Positions 25,603 to 34,403 of a stretch of 64,000 bases of DNA are shown here, one piece after another. Position numbers and translations under genes: made by a program. The notes under the pieces were generated by a model. It had not been told where the DNA came from. It ran no database searches and was given only the letters and a program-made list of their open reading frames with translations. The stretch covers positions 248,001 through 312,000 of the forward strand of contig JADJXG010000001.1 of the NCBI GenBank assembly GCA_016715965.1, written 5' to 3'. How positions within the stretch are numbered: the stretch's first letter is position 1; each line of letters starts with the position of its first letter. Source of the stretch: Saprospiraceae bacterium. Its GTDB lineage: Bacteria > Bacteroidota > Bacteroidia > Chitinophagales > Saprospiraceae.

Positions 25603-26394
25603 CTATTCACCATCCAGAATATTTCCAAGGCCTCCCAAAATACTACCTTCTTCTCTTCGTCTGAAGCCTCCGTACTGCACAATTTTTCCTGCAAGACGGC
25701 TAATGGGTAAGGATTGAATCCAAACAGTGCCGGGACCTCTTAACAACGCATAAAAAAGTCCCTCACCACCAAACATCCAATTTTTAATTCCCCGGATAAA
25801 TTCAATGTCAAAATCAATCTGACTGGTGTAAGCTACCACACAACCAGTATCAATTCTCAATATTTCTCCAATGCCCAACTCTTTCTTCGAAACATATCCA
25901 CCTGCATGCACAAATACCATACCATCACCTTCCAGTTTCTGCATGATAAATCCCTCTCCACCAAAAATGCCTGTACCAAGTCTTTTTTGAAGTTCAATTC
26001 CGATGGAGACTCCACGCGCCGCACACAGAAAAGAATCCTTTTGGGCAATTATCTTTCCGTTGTACTGACTCAATGACAGTGGAATAATTTTACCGGTATA
26101 GGGTGCAGCAAAACTTACACGGGCCTTACCATTTCCTTCATTGGTATATGTCGTCATGAATAAGCTTTCACCAGTTAATAATCTTTTCCCGGCATTCATC
26201 ATCTTTCCAAAAAAACCTCCCTGATTGTTATCGCTGCCGTCCCCAAATACTGTGGACATTTTGATACCATCCTCCATCATCAAAAATGCACCACTTTCCG
26301 CGATGGTGGTCTCTCCCGGATCCAATTCGATTTCTACATATTGAAGCTCTTCTCCGTAAAGCTTGAAGTCTATTTCGTCGTTCCTCATCATCAA
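25603..26394 (-). CDS. AIM24/TIGR00266 family protein
   Basis: A 263-residue beta-rich protein with the features of the TIGR00266/AIM24 family: an N-terminal YVEIELDPGETTIAESGAFLMMEDGI, glycine-rich turns such as LGTGIFGGEGFIMQKLEG and VHAGGYVSKKEL, and IDFDIEF followed by the GGEGLFYALLRGPGTVWIQSLP block. The family adopts a tubby-like or beta-prism fold. Bacterial members have no settled function (some are linked to membrane or tellurium-stress proteins). Three consecutive Met codons at the start make the exact initiation ambiguous by one or two residues. Confidence 0.85.
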   Translation of the reverse strand: MMMRNDEIDFKLYGEELQYVEIELDPGETTIAESGAFLMMEDGIKMSTVFGDGSDNNQGGFFGKMMNAGKRLLTGESLFMTTYTNEGNGKARVSFAAPYTGKIIPLSLSQYNGKIIAQKDSFLCAARGVSIGIELQKRLGTGIFGGEGFIMQKLEGDGMVFVHAGGYVSKKELGIGEILRIDTGCVVAYTSQIDFDIEFIRGIKNWMFGGEGLFYALLRGPGTVWIQSLPISRLAGKIVQYGGFRRREEGSILGGLGNILDGE

Positions 26395-27015
26395 ACATGA
26401 ATAAAAGACAAAAGTAAATCAAGTGCTCCAAATCACCAAAACATTAATGGAATTCATCTATAGAATAAGAATTGATAGAATTGATAATCAATTTGTTAAA
26501 TTAATGTAATCCATGCATTATAAGTTATTAAAGCAGTACCTTATGACAGAAACACCTGGCCTTTGGAAATGCCTTTGGCCTCAGCATCTTGCTTTTAGAT
26601 ACAGCAAATATTTTCCTGACAGGCAGCCTGAGACCACTCCAGTTTACCGGACCAATCAATCCGATGAATGCCGTTATATACCATGATTTTTAATCAGCTA
26701 CCAAATAATTCAAAGCCAATTGACAAAGAAGAGAAGTGCTACAATGCCTCAAATTCCTCGCTCAAATCCTTCAAACATTTGGCACAAAGAAGAATTATCA
26801 ACCAGGAATCCTTACTCTTAGCGGTTGGATCGAAATGTCCTCCAATTTCATTTTGTTGTCTTTTAAAAATATTTCTCATTTTAAAAATCCTGGTTCAGAT
26901 CCAATACCCCAAACATTCTTTAAACAAGAATAAGGTATAGCTCAAAGGAAAATTACATTCAATCCAACCACAAACCGTAAACAGAATCCGATCGCATCAA
27001 CCTAGTTCTATTTAC
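26395..27015. other. 620-base gene-poor spacer
   Basis: No convincing gene occupies this stretch between the AIM24-family gene and the TonB-dependent receptor. The longest frames lack recognisable features. One ATG-initiated frame of 47 codons (26543-26686, plus strand) has an unusual composition rich in W, C, P and R. No terminator hairpin for the divergent or upstream genes, no repeat and no tRNA were found. Confidence 0.4.
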
Positions 27016-29694
27016 CTAAAAACTGTAGTTGATATAAAGATTGAGAGTCCTCCTGAGCAGGTTGACTTCGGATCCTGCAATCTTTATTTCAGGAGGCTGA
27101 TTGGGACTTAAAGGATTGAAAACTGGAATTCTAAATACGTATTGGATATACTTCACATTTCTTCGATCTTCCAGATTTAAAATTCCAATTCCTGCCGTAA
27201 GTGCAGATTGATTCCAGCGGTAACTGTAATTTAAATCTAAGTCAAATCTAAAGTACATCGGCAAGACTTGTTGCACTTCATTGATGGATCTCACATTTCT
27301 CTCTCTGTCTCCCACCAAAAACAAATCAACATAAGGCTGTGGAGAACCATAAATATGATACAAATTCAAACTCCAGTTCTTATATGAAAAAGTCTGCGAA
27401 AATTTTAGTTGATGGGGTCTTACCAGAGCTTGACTGTAGGGATTTCCTTGATTAATTTGAGGAAACCGGACAGTTGAATTTATCCAGGACCACGAAGCAT
27501 TGAGTTGGTAATATTTAAAGGCTCTAAAGACTGAAAAATCCATTCCATACGATTGACCCGTACCACTGTATATCACAGTTCTGGGTAAAGACGGCGGGCT
27601 TGTTGCAGGATCTTGTATAGTCAAAGGCACATTGTAAACCTGTTCAGCAACACCGTTCAATTTTTTAAAATAAAATTCCAGCACAAATTGCCACTTTCTC
27701 CAATCAATCATATTTTGAAGCTCCCATTGATCGCTAATTAGCACTTTAAAAGCTCTTTCATCGGCCTGTGTCCAAAAAGAAAATGGTCTTCCAAACCGAT
27801 CTTCAAAATCAACTTGCCTTAAGTACTGATAATACTTTCCCCACCTTACCGATGATTTCCAATTCTTCAACCATCGGTACTCAATTTGAAGTCTTGGAGA
27901 CGCGTCCAATAAATTTCTTCGGTCATATCTACTCAACCTGATGCCGGGACCTATATACAATCGTTCAAAGAATGAAAATTTGCCCTGGTAATAGGCGTTA
28001 AAATCATTGCCATTCCTTAAATGAACATTAAAGATAACATCCCGGTTAATGATATTTCTGAAGAGTGTACTGTCGTAATGATTCCATTCAAATCCAAGTT
28101 GATGATTGCTATTTTTTGCGGTATATTCATGATCAAAACGGAAATGGTACACGTTCATTTGATTGTTGAATAAAGTCAGATCTTGAATATTGCGCGTCCT
28201 GGGTGAGTCCAATCGAGATGTCGTTATAACACCAAGAATTTTTTGCTGATCGTCAAGACTGGAATTTGAAAAACTGATCCTACTTTGAAATCTACGCGAC
28301 CATGCAAATTCAGATGAAAATGAATAAGCCCTGTTTATCCAACTTGCAGTATCGTTAAAATTTTCAACCACTCTTAAATTTCCGGAAACACTGGTGTTCT
28401 GGTAGTTGGTCACCACCTTGTCCACAGACCTAAAAAAAGAAGCTCCAATGCTCCACATTTTAAGTGGCCTTGCATTGAGTTTCAAATATACATCGTTGAA
28501 TCTGAATTCAGGATTTGCAGGAACAAAGCGTTTTTGATCTCTTGAAATATTCAAAGCACTTGAATTGCCAGAATGAAGAAGATTTGCAAATGCATCTGAG
28601 TCTCCCAAATTGGTTGTCGAAGCCCTACCGGCGAATAAAACTTCAAGACGATTTTTTAAAATTGGGGCTTGAACAAACAGGTTGGAATTCAATAAGCCAA
28701 TTTCAGATTTGACAGTTATTTTGCTTGCAATTGGCTGAGATTTCATACGAACCATTGAAGAGGTCCTTCCACCGTAGTTAGAAGGAAAATAGCTCTTGTA
28801 TATCTCCACACTGTCCAGCATGAACGGATTTATATTGCTAAAAACTCCGAAAAAATGATCCACAGAGTAGAGAGTCAATTGATCCAATAAGATCAGGTTT
28901 TCTTCGGTGTTGCCCCCACGGATTTGCAACCCGGCGCTAAGGTCGTTGGCCCCATTCAATCCGCTCAATTGTTGAATGCTGCGGAGAGGGTCTCTAAACA
29001 CGCTTGCTGTCAATAAATCTGTCTGTGTCAATTTTAAGCTTGGCGAATAAAAATTCGATGCATTTGAAGGATGCTGACTTTTAACATCTGTTATGGTGAT
29101 AATTTCGAGCATTTCAATCTGAGGAATCAATTTAATTTCCACAAACTTTTTAACGATCGGAAGAGAAATTCTATTCAAATGATACCCCAAATAACGGAAT
29201 TCAAGCCATTGATTTGTCTCCTGGGACTTATACTCAATTATAAACTGTCCCTTTTCGTCCGTACTGAACAATTGTCTGTCTGGCATTAATAGAACACTTA
29301 CCCCAATCAAAGGCTCTTGGTTCCAATCATCCGTAACTATTCCAGAAATCCTGATATCCTTCCATTCTTTTTGCGGAGGGCTTGTTCCTGCCTCAGAGTC
29401 TTTAGTAAGGACAACCAAAAAATGCTCGTCATTTTGTTTGATCACATGGGCGATTTCCAAATCAGAAAGTGCCTTGACAAATCCATTGAGATCCTTTTGC
29501 AATAAGTTTAGTGGAGCCTTTGAAACATTGGTAGATTCAGCGTCAAAGGCAAAATGAACTTTGTATTGATTTTCAGCTTTGATCAAAAGATCGTGCAAAC
29601 TTATGTACTTTGATTCTGACTGACCATAAATAGAAATGAGGAATGAGTTAAATACCAACCACAAGGAGGTACGAACTAAAAACAACCATTTCAT
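27016..29694 (-). CDS. TonB-dependent receptor with STN and carboxypeptidase-regulatory domains
   Basis: An 892-residue outer-membrane receptor. After a signal peptide comes an STN-like signalling domain (about residues 30-95, ISLHDLLIKAENQYKVHFAF). A CarboxypepD_reg-like beta sandwich follows (about 113-195, ISGIVTDDWNQEPLIGVSVLL), then the plug (AGLQIRGGNTEENLILLD ... VEIYKSYFPSNYGGR) and a 22-strand-type barrel. The STN domain marks it as a FecA-type transducer that reports ligand binding to a FecR protein. The gene starts immediately after the FecR stop codon, so the two are translationally linked. The ligand is unknown; there is no SusD partner next to it. Confidence 0.9.
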   Translation of the reverse strand: MKWLFLVRTSLWLVFNSFLISIYGQSESKYISLHDLLIKAENQYKVHFAFDAESTNVSKAPLNLLQKDLNGFVKALSDLEIAHVIKQNDEHFLVVLTKDSEAGTSPPQKEWKDIRISGIVTDDWNQEPLIGVSVLLMPDRQLFSTDEKGQFIIEYKSQETNQWLEFRYLGYHLNRISLPIVKKFVEIKLIPQIEMLEIITITDVKSQHPSNASNFYSPSLKLTQTDLLTASVFRDPLRSIQQLSGLNGANDLSAGLQIRGGNTEENLILLDQLTLYSVDHFFGVFSNINPFMLDSVEIYKSYFPSNYGGRTSSMVRMKSQPIASKITVKSEIGLLNSNLFVQAPILKNRLEVLFAGRASTTNLGDSDAFANLLHSGNSSALNISRDQKRFVPANPEFRFNDVYLKLNARPLKMWSIGASFFRSVDKVVTNYQNTSVSGNLRVVENFNDTASWINRAYSFSSEFAWSRRFQSRISFSNSSLDDQQKILGVITTSRLDSPRTRNIQDLTLFNNQMNVYHFRFDHEYTAKNSNHQLGFEWNHYDSTLFRNIINRDVIFNVHLRNGNDFNAYYQGKFSFFERLYIGPGIRLSRYDRRNLLDASPRLQIEYRWLKNWKSSVRWGKYYQYLRQVDFEDRFGRPFSFWTQADERAFKVLISDQWELQNMIDWRKWQFVLEFYFKKLNGVAEQVYNVPLTIQDPATSPPSLPRTVIYSGTGQSYGMDFSVFRAFKYYQLNASWSWINSTVRFPQINQGNPYSQALVRPHQLKFSQTFSYKNWSLNLYHIYGSPQPYVDLFLVGDRERNVRSINEVQQVLPMYFRFDLDLNYSYRWNQSALTAGIGILNLEDRRNVKYIQYVFRIPVFNPLSPNQPPEIKIAGSEVNLLRRTLNLYINYSF

Positions 29695-30693
29695 CTATTC
29701 TTTACTTACAGTCAAACTGCCGTCCTTTAATTCAAATTTTAATTGCATGGGTACGCTGATTGATTGTATGGCCTCTTCCATATTTCGAATATTAAAGAAA
29801 CCCGTATATCTCAGTTGCCCCATTTCCGGGCTTAAATTTATGGCTTTTATAGCATATTGTCGTTGGAATTCCTTCAACACCTCAACCAAGGCTGCATTTT
29901 CATAATAAATAACACCATCTTTCCAAAACTTTAATTCTACTGGATTGAAAGCCGCCTTGGTCTCGAAATTCTTCGATTCGCTGGTATTATAGTTGGTGAC
30001 TTTTTCACCCGGTAATAAAACATGAACTTGATTGGATTGATGAAATTGAACGGATACTTTTCCAGAAAAACAATGCACTTCCATTTTTCCTTCGCGATCA
30101 AAAACATTAAACTCGGTACCCAGTACTTTTACTATACCAGAAGGAGATTGCACTTCAAAAGCTGTTCCTTTTTCTATGGAAAAAAAGGCTTCTCCTTCAA
30201 GCTTCAATATTCTGTTCTGCCTGAAAGAATTACCCTGATAGCTGACATTGCTTCCTGAATTTATCATCACCTTAGATCCATCCGGCAACGTCTTTTCAAG
30301 TTTCATGGCATACGGTGCATCCAATACAACTTCATTGGACGAAAGTATCAGATCACGGAATACAACAAATAAAAATAGGGAAGCTGCAGCAAGTGCCCAC
30401 CAAATAGATTTACTTTTCCACTTTAGCAATTGCTTACCTTCTTGGGCATCCATACTTTGGTCGATCCGGTTCCAAAGTCGATCTTGAGCAGCCTTGTCAT
30501 TTGCCAAATTTTCGAATTTAAAAAGACGAAGCATTTGGATGGCTTTATTGGCCTGATTTTCAAGTCCGGGATTTTCCACAAAAAGCTTTTTCCAGTCAGG
30601 TCCTGATGTGTCAGAAGGATCTTTTACCCAATCAACAAACTGCTGATCCTGTATCAGGTCTTCCCAGTTGTAATTTGAATAATCCTTCTTCAT
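29695..30693 (-). CDS. FecR-family anti-sigma factor
   Basis: A 332-residue protein with an N-terminal cytoplasmic part (about 1-95), one transmembrane helix (WWALAAASLFLFVVFRDLIL) and a periplasmic FecR domain. That domain carries LPDGSKVMINSGSNVSY, LKLEGEAFFSIEKG, GTEFNVFDREGKMEVHCFSGKVSV and VLLPGEKVT. A C-terminal DUF4974-type segment (LVEVLKEFQRQYAI ... RYTGFFN) follows. It would hold the upstream ECF sigma factor and release it when the downstream receptor binds its ligand. Gene order sigma-FecR-receptor and the abutting genes support this. Confidence 0.9.
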   Translation of the reverse strand: MKKDYSNYNWEDLIQDQQFVDWVKDPSDTSGPDWKKLFVENPGLENQANKAIQMLRLFKFENLANDKAAQDRLWNRIDQSMDAQEGKQLLKWKSKSIWWALAAASLFLFVVFRDLILSSNEVVLDAPYAMKLEKTLPDGSKVMINSGSNVSYQGNSFRQNRILKLEGEAFFSIEKGTAFEVQSPSGIVKVLGTEFNVFDREGKMEVHCFSGKVSVQFHQSNQVHVLLPGEKVTNYNTSESKNFETKAAFNPVELKFWKDGVIYYENAALVEVLKEFQRQYAIKAINLSPEMGQLRYTGFFNIRNMEEAIQSISVPMQLKFELKDGSLTVSKE

Positions 30694-30739
30694 TTTTTCC
30701 TCTTCAAACTAAGTAAAGTTAAATCATTGCCTTTTGTAC

Positions 30740-31315
30740 TCAAAAGCCTGCGATTAAACACAATAAAATTCCAAAATGCTCCTTCAAACGCAAAATTGCG
30801 GTCGAAATAAGGTTTCGCACGGATTGGTATTGAAGGTCCATGGTGCTGCATATCTGCTCATAATCAAGTCCTTCTGAGTATTTTAAGTAAATGGCTTCCT
30901 GTTGCCGCTTGGTCAACAAGCCCAATGCCGTTTTTAATTTAATCTGCATTTCGCGATCAGTCTCTCCTTGAATAAATGCCATTTCAAAATTGGCGGATTC
31001 ATCTGCCTTGTCAAACTGATCTGTAAGTTCGTGATTTTTTGCATTTTTTTGACCCGCGGATTTTATGATCCTCCTTCTCAGTGATCCAATCAGATAGTTC
31101 TTAATACTATCCGTATCTCCAAGTGTGCCCCGCAAACGCCAAATATCTGTAAACAAATCATGAATGCAATCCTCTACCACATCGCGTGAAGGAGTTAAAC
31201 GCAAACCATAATTCATTAGAGCACTGTAATACAAATTGTATATATCCCTAAGCGCTTCAGAATTCCCTTCTTTAAGAAGTTTCCAGTTATTCAAGTCCTC
31301 CTTCACAGGCCACAA
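30740..31315 (-). CDS. ECF sigma-70 factor
   Basis: A 191-residue ECF sigma factor. Region 2 is at about residues 22-90 (DIYNLYYSALMNYGL ... DVVEDCIHDLFTDIW, then SIKNYLIGSLRRRII) and region 4 at about 130-180 (LTKRQQEAIYLKYSEGLDYEQI ... SVRNLISTAILRLKEHF). It belongs to the Bacteroidota group paired with FecR and TonB-dependent receptors. No ATG start exists: an in-frame stop lies just upstream and the options are TTG at 31315 or GTG at 31306. A weak start could keep its level low. It diverges from the repeat lipoprotein gene across a 118-base promoter region. Confidence 0.9.
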   Translation of the reverse strand: MWPVKEDLNNWKLLKEGNSEALRDIYNLYYSALMNYGLRLTPSRDVVEDCIHDLFTDIWRLRGTLGDTDSIKNYLIGSLRRRIIKSAGQKNAKNHELTDQFDKADESANFEMAFIQGETDREMQIKLKTALGLLTKRQQEAIYLKYSEGLDYEQICSTMDLQYQSVRNLISTAILRLKEHFGILLCLIAGF

Positions 31316-31433
31316 AATTGATTCTTTTTAAACAAAATTTGAAATATTTTTTACTTTAAAGAGTACATTTTAGACCAATCCAGCTTTAATCTTTTGTATC
31401 TAACATTTTTAATCATCAGTTAAACGTAAAATT

Positions 31434-32342
31434 ATGAAACCAGTAAGAAATTTTTTAGCCATCCTAAGTTTAGGGATTATCCTTGCAGGATTTTGGTCTT
31501 GCCAAAAAGACGAGAGCTTAACATCAAATGATGCATTGGCTTCCGGAGAAAACGAATTATTAACAACCACGCTTGCCTCAGATCCTGATGCGTCACAGAA
31601 TCCTTGCTACAAAATTGTTTTTCCAGTGCAAGTGAAATTACTCGATGGTACCATCGTGAGTGTAGAAAATCAAGAAGAGTTGGACAAAATTTTGCGCAAA
31701 GCTTCTACCAATCCAAGAGCAGGCAGAGCACACATCGTTTTTCCCTATGACGTCATTCTGAAAAACGGAACTCAAGTCACCGTCCACAATCAAGGTGAGA
31801 TTGAAAGAATTCTCAAGGGATGCAGAACAAGGGTAAATCCTGATCCAGGTGCACAACTTTGTTATACCCTGAGTTATCCATTGACCTATTTACTGAAAGA
31901 TGGTTCTACGATCACCATTCAGAATAAAGAGGAACATGAAGCTTTCCTTAAAAGATGGGCTGCAAGTAACAGAGAGAGACCACAATTGACTTATCCATAT
32001 AATGTGACCCTGAGAAATGGTGATGTTCTGACAATAGCCAATGACGAAGACTTTCGCAAACTTCAGGAATTGTGTAAAAGACACCGTAATCCGGTAGATC
32101 CAAAACCAACCCCATGTTTTGAATTGCAATTCCCTTTGAGCGTAAAGCTTCAAAATGGTGACATCATAATTGTAAATTCTCCGGAAGAATTAAACCGTTT
32201 GATGCAAAACAGACCTACCGCAGCCAATAGAAACTCAATCCAATTTCCTTATGATGTAAAATTGGTTAAAACAGGGGAAATTATTACCATTGAAAATGAA
32301 GAAGACTTAAAAACACTGCTTGAAAATTGTAAAATGAGATAA
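31434..32342 (+). CDS. Lipoprotein with six copies of a short beta-repeat (three cysteine-bounded modules)
   Basis: A 302-residue secreted protein. The start (ILSLGIILAGFWSCQKDES) is a lipoprotein-type signal with the lipidated Cys predicted at residue 23 and acidic and polar residues after it. From about residue 57 the protein is six copies of a 40-45 residue repeat: a hydrophobic strand with FP or YP, V-x-L-x-(D/N)-G-x-x-(I/V)-x-(I/V), then N-x-E-E-L and a short helix. The copies alternate between a type that opens with Cys (PCYKIVFP, LCYTLSYP, PCFELQFP) and one that closes with Cys (LKGC, LQELC, LLENC), giving three modules with two cysteines each. I do not recognise a named family. It faces the ECF sigma gene and may be its target. 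Confidence 0.75.
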   Translation: MKPVRNFLAILSLGIILAGFWSCQKDESLTSNDALASGENELLTTTLASDPDASQNPCYKIVFPVQVKLLDGTIVSVENQEELDKILRKASTNPRAGRAHIVFPYDVILKNGTQVTVHNQGEIERILKGCRTRVNPDPGAQLCYTLSYPLTYLLKDGSTITIQNKEEHEAFLKRWAASNRERPQLTYPYNVTLRNGDVLTIANDEDFRKLQELCKRHRNPVDPKPTPCFELQFPLSVKLQNGDIIIVNSPEELNRLMQNRPTAANRNSIQFPYDVKLVKTGEIITIENEEDLKTLLENCKMR

Positions 32343-32368
32343 ACGTCATTTTCTTCATTAGTCAGAAT

Positions 32369-32395
32369 AAAGCCCGGGAATTATTACCGGGCTTT
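32369..32395 (+). terminator. Rho-independent terminator of the repeat-lipoprotein gene
   Basis: A nine-pair stem (AAAGCCCGG with CCGGGCTTT), nine-base loop and a T-run, 26 bases after the lipoprotein stop codon. This shows the lipoprotein gene is transcribed on its own. Confidence 0.9.
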
Positions 32396-32455
32396 TTATT
32401 TTTAGCAAATGTAAAAAGTGCTACATAGCTTTGCAACCAAATATTCTATGAAAGA

Positions 32456-33874
32456 ATGGAGAGAATAAGCGTTTTTGATATTTTTAAAATTGGCATTGGC
32501 CCTTCCAGTTCACATACCATGGGACCTTGGAAAGCTGCATTAGACTTCATCCAAATGCTTGGCCAAAAAAATATCTTTGACAAGGTCGAACAGGTAGAAG
32601 TAGAATTGTTTGGTTCACTTGCAAAAACTGGAGTGGGGCACGGGACTGATCTTGCGGTAGTTTTGGGATTATCGGGATATCATCCGGAAACAATCCCGGT
32701 TGAAAAAGCAGAATATACCTATAAAACTTTACATAATATTTCTCAGTTGAACTTGGGAGGTATCCGAACAATCCCATTCGACGCCAGGCAACATATTTTA
32801 TTTCACAAAGACCAAAGTTTACCAAAACACGCCAATGCATTAATGTTTAGGGCATTCTTGAAAAATCAAACTTCGGTGAGTGATACTTATTATTCTGTGG
32901 GAGGAGGATTTATTGTAAAAGAAGGGAGTGAGGACTTGACAGAAATACGGCACATGCCTTATCCAATTGATTCCGCATTTGACGTTAAAAAATGGTGCTC
33001 CACATTGAATTACTCAATTTCCAGTTTGGTGATGCAAAACGAACTAGCATTGAAATCAGAAAATCAAATTCAACAAGATTTATTAAAAATTTATGAGGTG
33101 ATGCTGGATTGTATTTATCAATCCTGTCAAAAAGAAGGAGAGCTTCCGGGAGGATTAAAGGTGCAGAGGAGGGCAAAAAATATTGCAGATCGCTTACTGG
33201 GAGGCAGGAAACCAAATGACGCAGAACAATTCTTTCAACTTATAAGAACGACACCAACTAATTTTACGGATACCCTCAATTGGCTAAGTTGCTTTGCTTT
33301 GGCAGTCAATGAAGAAAATGCAGCATTTGGGAGAATTGTCACCGCTCCGACCAACGGAGCAGCTGGCGTCATTCCGGCGGTCTTAATGTATCATATTTGC
33401 TTTAATCAAAACAAAGGTATTGAGGATGTTTATAAATTTCTTCTCACTGCCGGAGAGATTGGAAGTCTGTTTAAAAAAGGTGCAACCATTTCAGCCGCTA
33501 TGGGTGGTTGCCAGGCAGAAATCGGTGTTTCTTCCGCAATGGCTGCTGCAGGTTTGACGGAAGTGCTTGGAGGTAATTACGAACAATGCCTGATGGCCTC
33601 AGAAATTGCCATGGAACACCATCTCGGCATGACCTGTGATCCGATTGGAGGGTTGGTGCAGGTACCTTGCATAGAGAGAAATACCATGGGTGCCATTAAA
33701 GCGGTAACAGCCGCTCAAATTGCATTGCAGTCAGATCCTTCCAAAGCATTGGTTTCACTAGATGCCGTTATCAAAACCATGAAAGAAACTGCTTTTGACA
33801 TGAACCATAAATACAAAGAAACTGCAGATGGTGGTTTAGCCATCCACATTCCTGTCAATATTGTGGAATGTTAA
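32456..33874 (+). CDS. sdaA: L-serine ammonia-lyase (iron-sulfur dependent, single chain)
   Basis: A 472-residue protein with the N-terminal SISVFDIFKIGIGPSSSHT-type signature (here RISVFDIFKIGIGPSSSHT) and the FGSLAKTGVGHGTD block of the beta domain. The alpha domain has TAPTNGAAGVIPAV, AAMGGCQAEIGVSSAMAAAG and MTCDPIGGLVQVPCIERN. The cysteines in the last two blocks are those expected to bind the oxygen-sensitive 4Fe-4S cluster. It deaminates L-serine to pyruvate and ammonia. It is monocistronic, behind a terminator, and convergent with thioredoxin with only five bases between the stops and no visible terminator between them. Confidence 0.93.
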   Translation: MERISVFDIFKIGIGPSSSHTMGPWKAALDFIQMLGQKNIFDKVEQVEVELFGSLAKTGVGHGTDLAVVLGLSGYHPETIPVEKAEYTYKTLHNISQLNLGGIRTIPFDARQHILFHKDQSLPKHANALMFRAFLKNQTSVSDTYYSVGGGFIVKEGSEDLTEIRHMPYPIDSAFDVKKWCSTLNYSISSLVMQNELALKSENQIQQDLLKIYEVMLDCIYQSCQKEGELPGGLKVQRRAKNIADRLLGGRKPNDAEQFFQLIRTTPTNFTDTLNWLSCFALAVNEENAAFGRIVTAPTNGAAGVIPAVLMYHICFNQNKGIEDVYKFLLTAGEIGSLFKKGATISAAMGGCQAEIGVSSAMAAAGLTEVLGGNYEQCLMASEIAMEHHLGMTCDPIGGLVQVPCIERNTMGAIKAVTAAQIALQSDPSKALVSLDAVIKTMKETAFDMNHKYKETADGGLAIHIPVNIVEC

Positions 33875-33879
33875 GCAAC

Positions 33880-34194
33880 TTAGTTCTTGGCCGGCTGCCG
33901 ATGGTTTTGAACCAGTTTCTCTAATTCGGAAATAGAAGGGACTCCTGATTTCCTCCACACAATCTGGCCATTGTGAAATAACATTAATGTAGGTACAGAT
34001 TGAATTCGATAGGCTTGTGATGCACTAGGATTTTTGTCCACATCGATCTTCAGTATCACAACATCATCACCCATTCTACTTTTTAATTCCTTTAAAACTG
34101 GGCCCATCATTTTACAGGGTCCGCACCATTCCGCAAAAAAATCAACCAACACCAACTTGTCTCCTTGGATGTACTCTGAAAAACTCTTTCCCAT
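33880..34194 (-). CDS. trxA: Thioredoxin
   Basis: A 104-residue protein with the canonical active site WCGPC (about residues 23-27), the flanking VLVDFFAEWCGPCKMMGPVL, and the cis-proline segment SVPTLMLFHNGQ. It is of normal thioredoxin length, cytoplasmic and without a signal peptide. It is a general protein-disulfide reductant. It stands alone, convergent with serine dehydratase. Confidence 0.93.
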   Translation of the reverse strand: MGKSFSEYIQGDKLVLVDFFAEWCGPCKMMGPVLKELKSRMGDDVVILKIDVDKNPSASQAYRIQSVPTLMLFHNGQIVWRKSGVPSISELEKLVQNHRQPAKN

Positions 34195-34403
34195 GATAGA
34201 TATTTACCAATCAAAAACGCAAGACTTACCCGCAAAGTTCCAAACCTCTCCATTTGAAAGTCCAATTGTAACAAAGGTTACATAGGGTCATTCTGATCAA
34301 GTTCAAATTGGAAAATTCAATTTTTGAAAGGGTCTATATTGGATTGGGTTCTAAAAATTATTTATCTCAATTTTTCAACAAAACGATGGAACTCAATCAC
34401 GCG

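Noticed and set aside
26395..27015. Search for tRNA or small RNA genes in the spacer
   Set aside because: No T-loop-like GTTCGANNC sequence or cloverleaf pairing was found, and no terminator marks an RNA end.
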